64,000 nucleotides of DNA from Janthinobacterium sp051380735. Lineage in GTDB: Bacteria; Pseudomonadota; Gammaproteobacteria; Burkholderiales; Burkholderiaceae_D. Positions 1 through 8,246 of this stretch are shown here, piece by piece. The stretch spans positions 1 to 64,000 of the forward strand of contig NZ_JBNYXQ010000008.1 of the NCBI RefSeq assembly GCF_051380735.1, read 5' to 3'. Under the pieces are notes generated by a model, which searched no databases, had not been told where the DNA came from, and was given only the letters and a program-made list of their open reading frames with translations. Numbering within the stretch: the stretch's first letter is position 1; each line of letters starts with the position of its first letter. The translations under genes and the position numbers were made by a program.

Positions 1-197
1 TCATCAAATGCCCACACTTATCGACTGTTAATTGTTAAAGAACTGTATTCGGTGCTACTTTCGCGCTATCGACAAAGCGTTGTGTTTGTCAGCTGCGAAG
101 AAGGAAGAGTATGAAGCGTTTTCAGCATTTCGTCAACCTTCTTTTCTGCCCCGTTTTGCTCCGCAGCACCTTGTTTTGTGTGCGTCGTTTTGCGAGG
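1..197 (-). promoter_or_regulatory. Leader of an rRNA operon that runs off the left edge
   Basis: Read on the minus strand, this stretch carries a boxA-like antitermination element (TTCTTTAACAATT, plus positions 31-43) followed by a GTGTGGGC block (plus positions 12-19). This is the order found just ahead of 16S rRNA genes in E. coli and relatives. No open frame here looks real. I infer that a 16S-23S-5S operon starts just left of position 1 and is transcribed leftward. The same boxA also occurs in 16S-23S spacers, but the strong promoter next to it favours the leader. Confidence 0.7.
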
Positions 198-203
198 AGG
201 CGA

Positions 204-232
204 ACTATAGCAAAGCGCTATTGCCGGCGCAA
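204..232 (-). promoter_or_regulatory. Probable rRNA promoter
   Basis: On the minus strand there is a -35 hexamer TTGCGC (227-232), a 17-bp spacer, and a -10 hexamer TATAGT (204-209). A GC-rich stretch follows where the discriminator would be, which is typical of stringently controlled rRNA promoters. AT-rich sequence just upstream (about 244-260) could act as an UP element. Transcription would start near 197 and run into the leader with boxA. The divergent transporter gene starts at 316. Confidence 0.6.
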
Positions 233-315
233 GGCTTTTGCCGGCTATTTTTACTCAACTGCTACAATTTCGCCCCCTCGGCGTCCGTCGACGCATACCT
301 ATAGCGAATATCGAT

Positions 316-1671
316 ATGAAACAACAAAAACGCGCTGGCTTCAGTTCCAGTTTCGGCGTGCTGGCCGCCACCCTCGGTTCGGCCGTCGGTCTTGGCAATA
401 TCTGGAAGTTCCCCTACCTGACAGGCGCCAATGGCGGCGCAGGCTTCTTGCTGATTTACCTGCTGGCCACTTTGCTGGTCGGCCTGCCCGTGATGATTGC
501 GGAAATCACCCTGGGCCGGCGCGCCAAGGTCAATCCCATCTCGACCATGCAACAGCTGGCGCCCAGGGGTCAGCCTTGGTGGCTGGTTGGCGTGATCGGC
601 CTGGTGGCCGCCTTCCTGATCGTGGCGTTTTACTCGGAAGTGGTGGGCTGGGTGTTTGCCTATATCGTCAAGGCCATTGACGGCTCCATTCTCAGCAGCG
701 ACCGCCACGTGACGGAGGCAGCGTTTGCCTCGCTGATCAGCAACCCGCTGCAGGCGCTGCTGTGGCAATGGGGCGTGCTGCTGTTTATCGGCGGCATATT
801 GATGCTGGGTGTGACCAAGGGCATCGAAGCGATCGCCAAAAAGCTGATGCCGCTGCTGTTCCTGTTGCTGTTACTGCTGTGTGCGGTCAGCCTGTCGCTG
901 GAGAAAGCCAGTGCAGGGCTGGCGTTTCTGTTCCGGCCCGATTTTTCCAAGCTGACTGGCGCCGTGGTGCTGACGGCGATGGGCCTGGCCTTTTTCAAGC
1001 TATCGGTTGGCATGGGTACCATGATGACCTACGGCAGTTACTTTCGTGATGACCAGAATATTCCGCTGACCACCTTGCGCGTGATGGCGGCCGACCTGGG
1101 TGTGTCGCTGCTGGCCGGCATCGCCATCTTCCCGGCCGTGTTTACCTTCGGCTTTGCGCCCAGTGCAGGGCCATCGCTGGTGTTCATCACCATCCCGGCC
1201 GTGTTCTCGCAAATACCAATGGGCCAGGTGCTGATGGTGGTGTTCTTTATCCTTGCGGCGGTGGCCGCTACCGGTGCGATGCTGTCGCTGATGGAAGTGC
1301 CGGTGGTGATCTTTCATGAGCGGCTGGGCTGGAGCCGGCGCAAGGCGACCCTGGTCACCATGCTGTCGCTGGCCGCGCTCGGTTCCGTGTGCGCCCTCAG
1401 CAACAGCACGCTGGCCGGATTCACGCTGTTCAATTTGAATATGTTCGACTTGTTCGACTTCGTGTCGTCGAATATCTTCCTGCCGATCGGCGGTATCGCA
1501 ATTGCCTTGTTTGCAGGCTGGGCATGGGGCAAGGACAACTTCAGGCAGGCGATCAGCAACCAGGGCCGCTTGCACAATGGCGCGCTGGCCAATGTGCTGC
1601 TGTTCCTGCTGCGCTACATTTCACCCGTATTGATCCTGCTGGTGATGCTGAAGGGCTTGCAGGTATTTTAA
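316..1671 (+). CDS. Sodium-dependent transporter, NSS/SNF family
   Basis: A 451-residue inner-membrane protein of the neurotransmitter:sodium symporter family (LeuT/MhsT type), which imports amino acids or related solutes with sodium. The N-terminus has the family signature: GSAVGLGNIWKFPY followed by NGGAGF, the unwound TM1 and TM2 region that binds sodium and substrate. About 11-12 hydrophobic segments follow. The start at 316 (MKQQKRAGFSSSFG) is preferred over an in-frame codon at 238 because conserved sequence begins right after it. A possible promoter has TTGCCG (238-243) and TACAAT (263-268), but the 19-bp spacing is long. The stop codon abuts the stop of the convergent dipeptidase gene with no spacer. 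The substrate cannot be read from the sequence. Confidence 0.9.
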   Translation: MKQQKRAGFSSSFGVLAATLGSAVGLGNIWKFPYLTGANGGAGFLLIYLLATLLVGLPVMIAEITLGRRAKVNPISTMQQLAPRGQPWWLVGVIGLVAAFLIVAFYSEVVGWVFAYIVKAIDGSILSSDRHVTEAAFASLISNPLQALLWQWGVLLFIGGILMLGVTKGIEAIAKKLMPLLFLLLLLLCAVSLSLEKASAGLAFLFRPDFSKLTGAVVLTAMGLAFFKLSVGMGTMMTYGSYFRDDQNIPLTTLRVMAADLGVSLLAGIAIFPAVFTFGFAPSAGPSLVFITIPAVFSQIPMGQVLMVVFFILAAVAATGAMLSLMEVPVVIFHERLGWSRRKATLVTMLSLAALGSVCALSNSTLAGFTLFNLNMFDLFDFVSSNIFLPIGGIAIALFAGWAWGKDNFRQAISNQGRLHNGALANVLLFLLRYISPVLILLVMLKGLQVF

Positions 1672-2286
1672 TCAGAGTACCCGGGTGTAGTGCTGGCGCA
1701 CCAGCACCCGGTCGCCGCAGTCGAAATGCCACCATTCGCTGTTGATGCCAAAGAAGCCCGCCTGGAACATGGCGCCGCGCAACAGGCGGCGGTTCTCCAC
1801 CTGCTGTTCGGTGATCTCGCCACGTTCCAGCATGGCAAGTTCCAGCGCCGGGTGCGAGCGCTCGCTCAAATCGTCAAACCCCGTCCCCATGTCGAGTTCG
1901 CGGCCATCAGGCCCGACAATAGTGATGTCGAGCGCCATGCCGAACGAGTGGATCGAGCCGCGCGAAGGTTCGGCGATATAGCCGAGCAACTCGGTGCCTT
2001 GCAAGGCCTCCCACAATTGCTGCTGCACCCGCTGCGGGCGCAGGGCGTCGAGCACCAGCAGATGATGACCGGGCCTTTGTCGCGCCAGCCAGGCCACGGC
2101 GCTTTCCAAAGCAGCGGCCGCATCGCGGTGCAGCCAGGCGCAGTCGATGGGGCTATACAGGTCGCGGCCGACGAAGTTGTCGGGTGTGGCGTAGCGCAAG
2201 TCCACAACGATACCTGCGATGCTGCTCAAGTGGCGAAACTGCGGATCGCTGGCGACCGCTTCCAGTTGCACGCTTGCAGCAGCCAT
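1672..2286 (-). CDS. ddpX: D-alanyl-D-alanine dipeptidase (VanX/DdpX type)
   Basis: A 204-residue zinc dipeptidase of peptidase family M15D, which cleaves D-Ala-D-Ala into two D-alanines. The motif SIHSFGMALD supplies zinc ligands H113 and D120, and EWWHF supplies catalytic E184 and ligand H187, at spacings like those of VanX. No signal peptide is visible, so it should be cytoplasmic, as VanX and DdpX are. Its ATG overlaps the TAA of the upstream lysR by one base (TAATG), which suggests translational coupling. In this locus a salvage role, feeding D-alanine to the DadA-like enzyme at 11654, is more likely than vancomycin resistance, because no vanH/vanA neighbours are present. Confidence 0.88.
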   Translation of the reverse strand: MAAASVQLEAVASDPQFRHLSSIAGIVVDLRYATPDNFVGRDLYSPIDCAWLHRDAAAALESAVAWLARQRPGHHLLVLDALRPQRVQQQLWEALQGTELLGYIAEPSRGSIHSFGMALDITIVGPDGRELDMGTGFDDLSERSHPALELAMLERGEITEQQVENRRLLRGAMFQAGFFGINSEWWHFDCGDRVLVRQHYTRVL

Positions 2287-3188
2287 TACATTCCTCTTTC
2301 CAGGCAGTTGCGGGCGGCCACGCCGATGCTGTCGGCCAGGCGGCGTGCACCATGCGACAGGGGCGAATGGCTGGCCGTCAATAAATACAGTTGAATTGGT
2401 ATCGCCGGTGCCCAGGGCCGGCGCTGCAGCAATTGCGTCGAACCGGAGGCGGCCGTAAACGGGTCGACCACCGCCATGCCGGCGCCCGCTTCCACCAGCG
2501 AGCGGGCGATCTGGTAGGTTTGCACCACGGTGGAAAACACGGGGTGGATATTGTGCGCTTCGCAGCCGGCAATCACCAGTTCACCCAGCGGATCATTGTC
2601 GGCATGGCCGATCAGCTCGCCCGTCAGCCCATGCGCGCTCAAGGGCGTGCCACATTCCGCCGCGCGCCACGTGCCCGCCGGCGCGATCACCGTCATCAAG
2701 CCCTGGGCGATCGGTTCGGCGACGATGCCGGGGTGGCGCGGGTCCTGCAGCGACAGGGCCAGGTCCGCTTCGCCGAGGCGCAGGGTATTGACGATCTCGC
2801 TGGTATGGTGGGTTGCCAGCTGGCAGCGGGTATGGGGAAAGTCACGGCGCCAGGCCGTCATGGCAAACGGCAGGACGCTGATGGCAATCGTCGGCGTCGA
2901 CACCAGGCGGATGGTTTCCACCGCATGGCCCTTCAGGCTGGCGGCCAGGCGGCGGATGCCGATCAGATCACGGTTGAGTTTTTCGGTCTCGACAAACAGG
3001 CGATGCGCTTCGGGCCTGGGATAGAGCTTGCCGCGCACGCGCTCGAACAGCGGCATGCCCAGTTGCAGCTCGCAATGCTGCAGCACCTTGGTGACGGCCG
3101 GCTGCGAGATATGCAGCACTTGCGCCGCGCCGCTGATGGTGCCGACCTGCATGATGGCGTGGAAGACTTCAATATGGCGCAACCGCAT
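2286..3188 (-). CDS. LysR-family transcriptional regulator
   Basis: A 300-residue LysR-type regulator. The N-terminal winged helix-turn-helix covers roughly residues 1-60 (AAQVLHISQPAVTKVLQHCE is the recognition region). An effector-binding domain of the periplasmic-binding-protein fold follows, from about residue 90 to 295. The N-terminus resembles the NocR/OccR group, members of which respond to amino acids or opines; that is a recollection of the family, not a search. It overlaps ddpX by one base and probably controls it, with a D-amino acid or muropeptide-derived ligand as a reasonable guess. There are 85 bp between this gene and the upstream amidase gene. Confidence 0.85.
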   Translation of the reverse strand: MRLRHIEVFHAIMQVGTISGAAQVLHISQPAVTKVLQHCELQLGMPLFERVRGKLYPRPEAHRLFVETEKLNRDLIGIRRLAASLKGHAVETIRLVSTPTIAISVLPFAMTAWRRDFPHTRCQLATHHTSEIVNTLRLGEADLALSLQDPRHPGIVAEPIAQGLMTVIAPAGTWRAAECGTPLSAHGLTGELIGHADNDPLGELVIAGCEAHNIHPVFSTVVQTYQIARSLVEAGAGMAVVDPFTAASGSTQLLQRRPWAPAIPIQLYLLTASHSPLSHGARRLADSIGVAARNCLERGM

Positions 3189-3273
3189 GACTGTTTCCTT
3201 TGCTCTTTACATTCGACCGCTGAGGCCGAAAAAGGTCAGCTTAATGGAAAAAGTCATGGGCTGGAATGGCGTG

Positions 3274-4092
3274 CTATTTGCTTGCAACAGCCGGCGCAGG
3301 GGTGGCCACGGGCAGCGGCGTCGTCAATACTTGCAGCAAGGCCGCCGTTTCCGCATCCGCCGTGCCATCAAACAAGGTGTTGCGGTATTTCATCTGGAAA
3401 GCGATCAGCACGTTCTTGGTCTCTTCGTCGAACACACCGGTCTGTGGCGTGGCGTAGCCATGTTCGGCCAGTTTCTTCTGGAACCAGACGGCGTCCGGCA
3501 GCGATTGCTCGTACATCACGCGCTGTGCGGCCACGCGGGTGGCGTCCGGCCAGACGATCAGGCCGGCATCGGCCAGCTGTTTCCATGGGAACAACGGGCC
3601 CGGATCCTGCTTGCGCTGCGGCGCGATTTCATTGTGGCCCAGGATGTTTTCCGGCGCGATATTGTAGCGGGCCTGGATGTCTTTCAGCAGTGGAATCAGC
3701 GCGTCGATCTGCGCCTGCGGGAACGGATACCAGATGCGGCCTTGTGGCGATTCGGTAAAGCCCGGGTTGACGATCTCGATGCCGATCGAGCTGACGTTCA
3801 GCTGGGTATATGTTTTCCAGTTGCTGACGCCGGCGTGATTGGCCTGGCGCGACTCGTCGACCAGCGCATAGAATTTCGGCTGGGCCGTATCGGTCAGCAG
3901 GTAATGGCTGCTGACAACCTGCTGCGTCAAGATATTGATCGAACGGGGCAAGTCGCTGACGGTGTAATGGATGACGATGAATTTCACGCGCGGACTCTGG
4001 CCGCGCGCGGTCAGGCTGCGGTCGATCTGGGGAACAGTGGTGGTACAGGCCGACAGCAGGGCAACCAGCAGGGCAAGAGCAATTTTTTTCAT
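3274..4092 (-). CDS. amiD: N-acetylmuramoyl-L-alanine amidase lipoprotein (AmiD-like)
   Basis: A 272-residue lipoprotein of the amidase_2 (AmpD/AmiD) family, which removes the peptide stem from MurNAc in murein or anhydro-muropeptides. The N-terminus is a lipoprotein signal with the lipobox LLSAC (Cys16). The catalytic domain shows FIVIHYTV (zinc ligand H42), QANHAGVSNW, and GHNEIAPQRKQDPGP with the last zinc ligand region. A C-terminal region of about 70 residues (TGVFDEETKNVLIAFQMKYR) looks like a peptidoglycan-binding domain. The residue after Cys is Thr rather than Asp, which favours outer-membrane sorting. It lies 18 bp downstream of the sugar kinase gene, in the same direction. Confidence 0.88.
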   Translation of the reverse strand: MKKIALALLVALLSACTTTVPQIDRSLTARGQSPRVKFIVIHYTVSDLPRSINILTQQVVSSHYLLTDTAQPKFYALVDESRQANHAGVSNWKTYTQLNVSSIGIEIVNPGFTESPQGRIWYPFPQAQIDALIPLLKDIQARYNIAPENILGHNEIAPQRKQDPGPLFPWKQLADAGLIVWPDATRVAAQRVMYEQSLPDAVWFQKKLAEHGYATPQTGVFDEETKNVLIAFQMKYRNTLFDGTADAETAALLQVLTTPLPVATPAPAVASK

Positions 4093-4110
4093 ACGGTATC
4101 CATAACAGGG

Positions 4111-5043
4111 TTAATCAATCCATGGCGTGCCGCTCACCTTGGCGGCCAGCCGGGCGGCCGCCTCATGCGAACGAGCTGTCTTTTGTTCCATCATCAACGA
4201 GTCCGGCAAAGCGGCGCGCATGGCGGCCGCGATTGCCGGGTGCAACTGCGCCGCGCGGCCGGCCAGCACCACGCGGCGTGGACCATGGCGCGCCGTCAGC
4301 GCCAGCGCCAGCCGCGCCAGTTCCTGTCCGGCCCGCTGCAAGATGTCCAGTGCCAGCGGGTCAAGCTCGGCACTGGCGGCGACAGCCAGTGCCAGCCGGC
4401 CGATGGCGCCGCGATCCTGGCCATACATGAACTGGCGCGAACTGTCCCAGTCGCTGCCGCCTATCTGTTCAAATACGGCGTGCGCCATCGCTGATTGCGT
4501 CCAGCTGCCCGGCGCCTCATCTTCGCGGCGCCAGATCTGGCGCAAGGCTTCGCGCGCGATCCAATAGCCGCCACCGCCATCGTCGAGCAAGACGCCGCGC
4601 CCTCCAGCACGGTGAAACACGCCACCGGTATCGATCCAGGCGGCGATCGAACCGGTACCGGCATACACCAGGTAACCCTCACCGGGCGCAAAACTGTCAA
4701 GATAAGCGATTTCAATATCATTGCACAAAGTCACGTCCGACGGGCGCAGTGCCAGCAGCGTCGCCAGGGACTGCGCCAACAGCGCACCATCGCCGCCAAA
4801 ACCGGTCAGGCCCGCATGCACATGGGACGGTTGGCCAACGGCAAGCACGGCCTGGCTCAAGCTGGCAAAGGTGGCGTGCAAGGCCGCACGGCCCGCATCG
4901 CTGCTCATTTGCAAGGCCGACAAGCCGTCCACCACGCCGCTGGCAACGATGGCGCCATCGGCGGTGGCCAGCGCCCAGCGCGTCTGGGTACCGCCGGCAT
5001 CGATGCCCAGGCCTGGCCGGGAAGCTGCATGGAAAGAAGTCAT
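4111..5043 (-). CDS. BadF/BadG/BcrA-type kinase for GlcNAc or MurNAc
   Basis: A 310-residue protein of the ASKHA-fold BadF/BadG/BcrA/BcrD family that includes N-acetylglucosamine kinases and the clostridial MurNAc/GlcNAc kinase MurK. The phosphate-1 loop GIDAGGTQTRWAL is near the N-terminus, YAGTGSIAAW is the phosphate-2 region, and DDGGGGYWIAREAL matches the family pattern. The start at 5043 (MTSFHAASRPG) is preferred over the codon at 5100 because the conserved fold begins about ten residues later. It sits between the DigH-like gene and amiD on the same strand. It probably phosphorylates the sugars released from murein, and would supply MurQ if MurNAc is accepted. No anmK is visible in the window. 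GlcNAc versus MurNAc specificity is undecided. Confidence 0.8.
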   Translation of the reverse strand: MTSFHAASRPGLGIDAGGTQTRWALATADGAIVASGVVDGLSALQMSSDAGRAALHATFASLSQAVLAVGQPSHVHAGLTGFGGDGALLAQSLATLLALRPSDVTLCNDIEIAYLDSFAPGEGYLVYAGTGSIAAWIDTGGVFHRAGGRGVLLDDGGGGYWIAREALRQIWRREDEAPGSWTQSAMAHAVFEQIGGSDWDSSRQFMYGQDRGAIGRLALAVAASAELDPLALDILQRAGQELARLALALTARHGPRRVVLAGRAAQLHPAIAAAMRAALPDSLMMEQKTARSHEAAARLAAKVSGTPWID

Positions 5044-5140
5044 GCCGTGAGTGTAAGGCCAGACGAGACTGTCAGGCATGAAAGCTTGCGCACGATACAT
5101 GCCTGCAGGTTATGGACTGATCGAGGTCGATCAGGAACTG

Positions 5141-6802
5141 TTACTTCGCAGCCACCACCGTCGGCTGGCGCAAGGTAATGCGCGGGCTTTCATTGCCGAG
5201 GCGGTCGACGGCACTGACCACCACTGCATTGACCCGGCCGATGGGGTCGTCCACCAGGTTCAGTTCGGCTTGCGTACCGGTTACCACCAGGAAGCGCCAT
5301 TCCTCGCCATAGCGTGCCCACACCGCGTACTGCGCCACAGGCTTGCCGCCGCTGGCCGTCAGTTTCACATTCACGCCATCACCAGCGCGCCGCATCGCCA
5401 CCAGCGGCGTGCCGGGCGCTTCCGATCCCAGCCATGGCGTGGCCGGAATCAGGGCAGGGCTTTGATACACGCCCGCTTTCAGCTGCTCGCTGATGCCCTT
5501 GCGGTTTTGCATCAGCGGCGCCATGCTGAAATGCACTTGTCCATTGGCGCCAGTGCGCGTACGCGTCACTTCGATCTGCTTGACGATTTCCTGCGGCGTG
5601 AACGACTTCGGCGTATTGTCGATGCGGCTGGTGTACAGGCCCGGCCACACGTGGCGGCCATATGGATTTTGCGCCAGCCAATAATCGAGCAGCACGCCGA
5701 ACGCCTGCGGCGCCTGCGCCACCGGCCAATACAGCTGCGGCGACAGGTAATCGAGCCAGCCCTTGGACAGCCACAATTCCGCATCCGCATACAATTTGTC
5801 ATACTGGCTGAAGCCGACGATGCCGGGCGGACGCAGGTTTGGGCGGCCGATGCCGAACGGACTGATGCCGAAGCGCACCCAGCTTTTCTCGCGGTGGATG
5901 CCGGTATACAAGCCCTCGATCAGCTGGTTGACGTTCTGGCGGCGCCAGCCGGCGCGATCCAGTTGTCCGCCACCGAGCAGGTATTTCTGCCACGACGGTT
6001 CATCGGGAAACGGCAGCTCGCCCCTGGCGGCGCCGCTGCCGGCGTCCAGCGCGGCGGTCTCGGCGCCGGCACCGGCACCCGGCGCGTCGATCGGGTAGGG
6101 ATAGAAATAATCGTCGATATGCACGCCGTCGATATCGTAGCGGCGCACCACATCGAGCACCACATCAAGCGTGTGTTTCGACGCAGCGGCGTCGCCCGGG
6201 TCCATCCACAGATAGCGGCCGTACTGTTTCACGGACGCCGGGTTGGTGCTGGCAAAACTGTCGCGCGCCAGCGGTGACTTGGCGGTGGCGTGGCGGGCAC
6301 GGTAGGGATTGAACCAGGCGTGCAGCTCCAGCCCGCGCGCATGCGCCTGGGCCACCCAGAACGCCAGCGGGTCATACATCGGCAGCGGCGGCTGGCCTTG
6401 CTTGCCGGTGAGGAACTCCGACCACGGCTCCAGTTGCGACGGGTAGATCGCATCGGCGCTGGGGCGTACCTGCAGCACGATGGCGTTCAGATTGAGGGAC
6501 TTGGCGCGGTCGAGGATGGCGATCGCTTCAGCTTGCTGCTTGGCCACCGTCAGGTTGCTGCGGCTGGGCCAGTCGATATTGGCAACCGTCGAGACCCAGG
6601 CGGCGCGGAACTCGCGCGGCGCCGGCGGCGGCACTTCACCACGGATATGTTGCACGGGAGGCACGGCCGGCAGGGCGGCCGGGCCGGACGTCGCATCGGT
6701 GGGCATGCGCGAACTGGTGCAACTGCTGAGCAAGCTGGCGGCGGCCAGCGCGGCCACCATGCCGGCGCTGGACGCCAGACATTTTTTAAAAGTAGACAAC
6801 AA
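5141..6802 (-). CDS. DigH/YngK-like glycosyl hydrolase lipoprotein (GHL10 family)
   Basis: A 553-residue lipoprotein with a GHL10 (formerly DUF187) TIM-barrel domain at about residues 60-400, as in E. coli DigH (YddW), a glycosidase of peptide-free peptidoglycan glycans, and B. subtilis YngK. Family blocks seen are EFRAAWVSTVANIDWPS, LNAIVLQVRPSADA, HAWFNPYRA and DGVHIDDYFYPYP. A C-terminal domain of about 100 residues looks like a fibronectin-type fold. The start is a TTG at 6802, chosen because GAGG lies 7 bases upstream and the lipobox LLSSC follows; the in-frame ATG at 6847 lacks such a site. Position between the AmpG-like permease and the sugar kinase supports a role in murein turnover. 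Confidence 0.8.
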   Translation of the reverse strand: MLSTFKKCLASSAGMVAALAAASLLSSCTSSRMPTDATSGPAALPAVPPVQHIRGEVPPPAPREFRAAWVSTVANIDWPSRSNLTVAKQQAEAIAILDRAKSLNLNAIVLQVRPSADAIYPSQLEPWSEFLTGKQGQPPLPMYDPLAFWVAQAHARGLELHAWFNPYRARHATAKSPLARDSFASTNPASVKQYGRYLWMDPGDAAASKHTLDVVLDVVRRYDIDGVHIDDYFYPYPIDAPGAGAGAETAALDAGSGAARGELPFPDEPSWQKYLLGGGQLDRAGWRRQNVNQLIEGLYTGIHREKSWVRFGISPFGIGRPNLRPPGIVGFSQYDKLYADAELWLSKGWLDYLSPQLYWPVAQAPQAFGVLLDYWLAQNPYGRHVWPGLYTSRIDNTPKSFTPQEIVKQIEVTRTRTGANGQVHFSMAPLMQNRKGISEQLKAGVYQSPALIPATPWLGSEAPGTPLVAMRRAGDGVNVKLTASGGKPVAQYAVWARYGEEWRFLVVTGTQAELNLVDDPIGRVNAVVVSAVDRLGNESPRITLRQPTVVAAK

Positions 6803-6890
6803 AACAATTCCTCGCAAGGTAGGGCGCAGGTCTATCGGTGCGGGCATTCTACTGTGCGCGGCCGTGCCGCGGCGCGCACAGTAGAAAAGC

Positions 6891-8201
6891 TCAGGCCTCG
6901 GCCTTCTTGCCGAATTCGGGATCGATACTGACCAGGGCCGCCATGATGAAGGCGGGGATGGTGGCGATACAGACCCAGATAAAGAAGTGCTGGTAGCCCA
7001 GCATCTGCTGTATCCAGCCGCTGGCCATGCCAGGCAACATCATGCCCAGCGCCATGAAACCGGTGCAGATGGCGTAATGGGCCGTCTTGTGGGCGCCGTC
7101 CGAGACCATGATCATGTACAACATATAAGAAGCGAAGCCGAAGCCATAGCCGAACTGTTCCAGCGCGATACCGCCGGCGATCAGATAGATATTGCTGGGC
7201 AGGGTGGTGGCCAGGTAAACAAATACCAGGTCCGGCAGGTGTACCGACAGCACCATGATCCACAGGCAGCGCTTCAAGCCAAAGCGCGAAATGATGTAGC
7301 CGCCCAGCAAGCCCCCCAGGGTCAGCGCGATCACGCCGATAGTGCCGTAGACCAGGCCCACCTGTTCGGTGGACAGGCCCAGGCCGCCTTTGGCGACGGG
7401 GTCGAGCAGGAAGGGCGCTGCCAGTTTCAGCAGTTGCGCTTCGCCGAGGCGAAACAGCAGCAAGAAGCCGAGGATGACGAGAATGTCTTTTTTCTTGAAG
7501 AAGGCGGCGAAGGTGGCGACGAATTCCTGCAGCGGAGAAACACCGGCATCGGTGATGCCGGGCCGGTCGGCTGGGGGTTTCGGAAGAATGAAATAGTGGT
7601 ACAGGAACAAAATGATGAACAGCCCCGCCAGGATGGCGAACACCACCGACCAGGCCAGTTGCACGCTGCCGGTAGAGTGCGTCAGGTAGCCGGCCAGGTA
7701 GACCAAGAGGCCCTGGCCTGAAATCATCGCCAGGCGATAAAAGGTGCTGCGCACGCCGACAAACGCGGCTTGCTGGTGTTCTTCCAGGCCCAGCATGTAG
7801 AAACCGTCGGCCGCGATATCATGCGTGGCGGAACTGAAGGCCATCAGCCAGAAGATCGCCAGACTGATCTGGAAAAAGTGCGGCAAGGATGTGGTCAGCG
7901 CCACCAGCGCCAGCGCGGCGCCGATCACCAGTTGCAGGCCGACGATCCAGAAGCGCTTGGTGCGGTACATGTCGATAAAGGGCGACCACAGCGGCTTGAT
8001 CACCCATGGCAGGTACAGCCAGCTGGTATACAGGGCGATATCGGTATTGCTGAAGCCGTAGTTCTTGTACATTATCACCGACAGCGTCATGACCACGACA
8101 TACGGTATGCCCTGGCCGAAATACAGCGAGGGGATCCACAGCCAGGGGTTTTTCACGCGCGCGGCTGCGGTGGCCGGGGCGGTTTGTTTCACAAGCTTCA
8201 T
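6891..8201 (-). CDS. ampG: AmpG-like muropeptide permease (MFS)
   Basis: A 436-residue inner-membrane transporter of the major facilitator superfamily with about 12 membrane segments. It resembles AmpG, which imports GlcNAc-anhydroMurNAc (peptides). The N-terminal YFGQGIPYVVVMTLSVIMYK and the block WLMAFSSATHDIAADGFYML are close to the conserved AmpG core (DxxxDAYR-type region in the family). It is shorter than E. coli AmpG (491 residues). It lies 45 bp downstream of murQ and upstream of the DigH-like gene, all in one direction. The context makes import of murein sugars or anhydro-muropeptides the best call, but generic sugar transport is not excluded. Confidence 0.8.
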   Translation of the reverse strand: MKLVKQTAPATAAARVKNPWLWIPSLYFGQGIPYVVVMTLSVIMYKNYGFSNTDIALYTSWLYLPWVIKPLWSPFIDMYRTKRFWIVGLQLVIGAALALVALTTSLPHFFQISLAIFWLMAFSSATHDIAADGFYMLGLEEHQQAAFVGVRSTFYRLAMISGQGLLVYLAGYLTHSTGSVQLAWSVVFAILAGLFIILFLYHYFILPKPPADRPGITDAGVSPLQEFVATFAAFFKKKDILVILGFLLLFRLGEAQLLKLAAPFLLDPVAKGGLGLSTEQVGLVYGTIGVIALTLGGLLGGYIISRFGLKRCLWIMVLSVHLPDLVFVYLATTLPSNIYLIAGGIALEQFGYGFGFASYMLYMIMVSDGAHKTAHYAICTGFMALGMMLPGMASGWIQQMLGYQHFFIWVCIATIPAFIMAALVSIDPEFGKKAEA

Positions 8202-8246
8202 ACATCCTTCATCGTCAAACAGGCAGAAGAATGCCGCGCCATCGGT

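Noticed and set aside
1672..2286. VanX-type gene as a vancomycin resistance determinant
   Set aside because: No vanH, vanA or vanRS genes are present and the neighbours are murein salvage genes; a catabolic role fits better.
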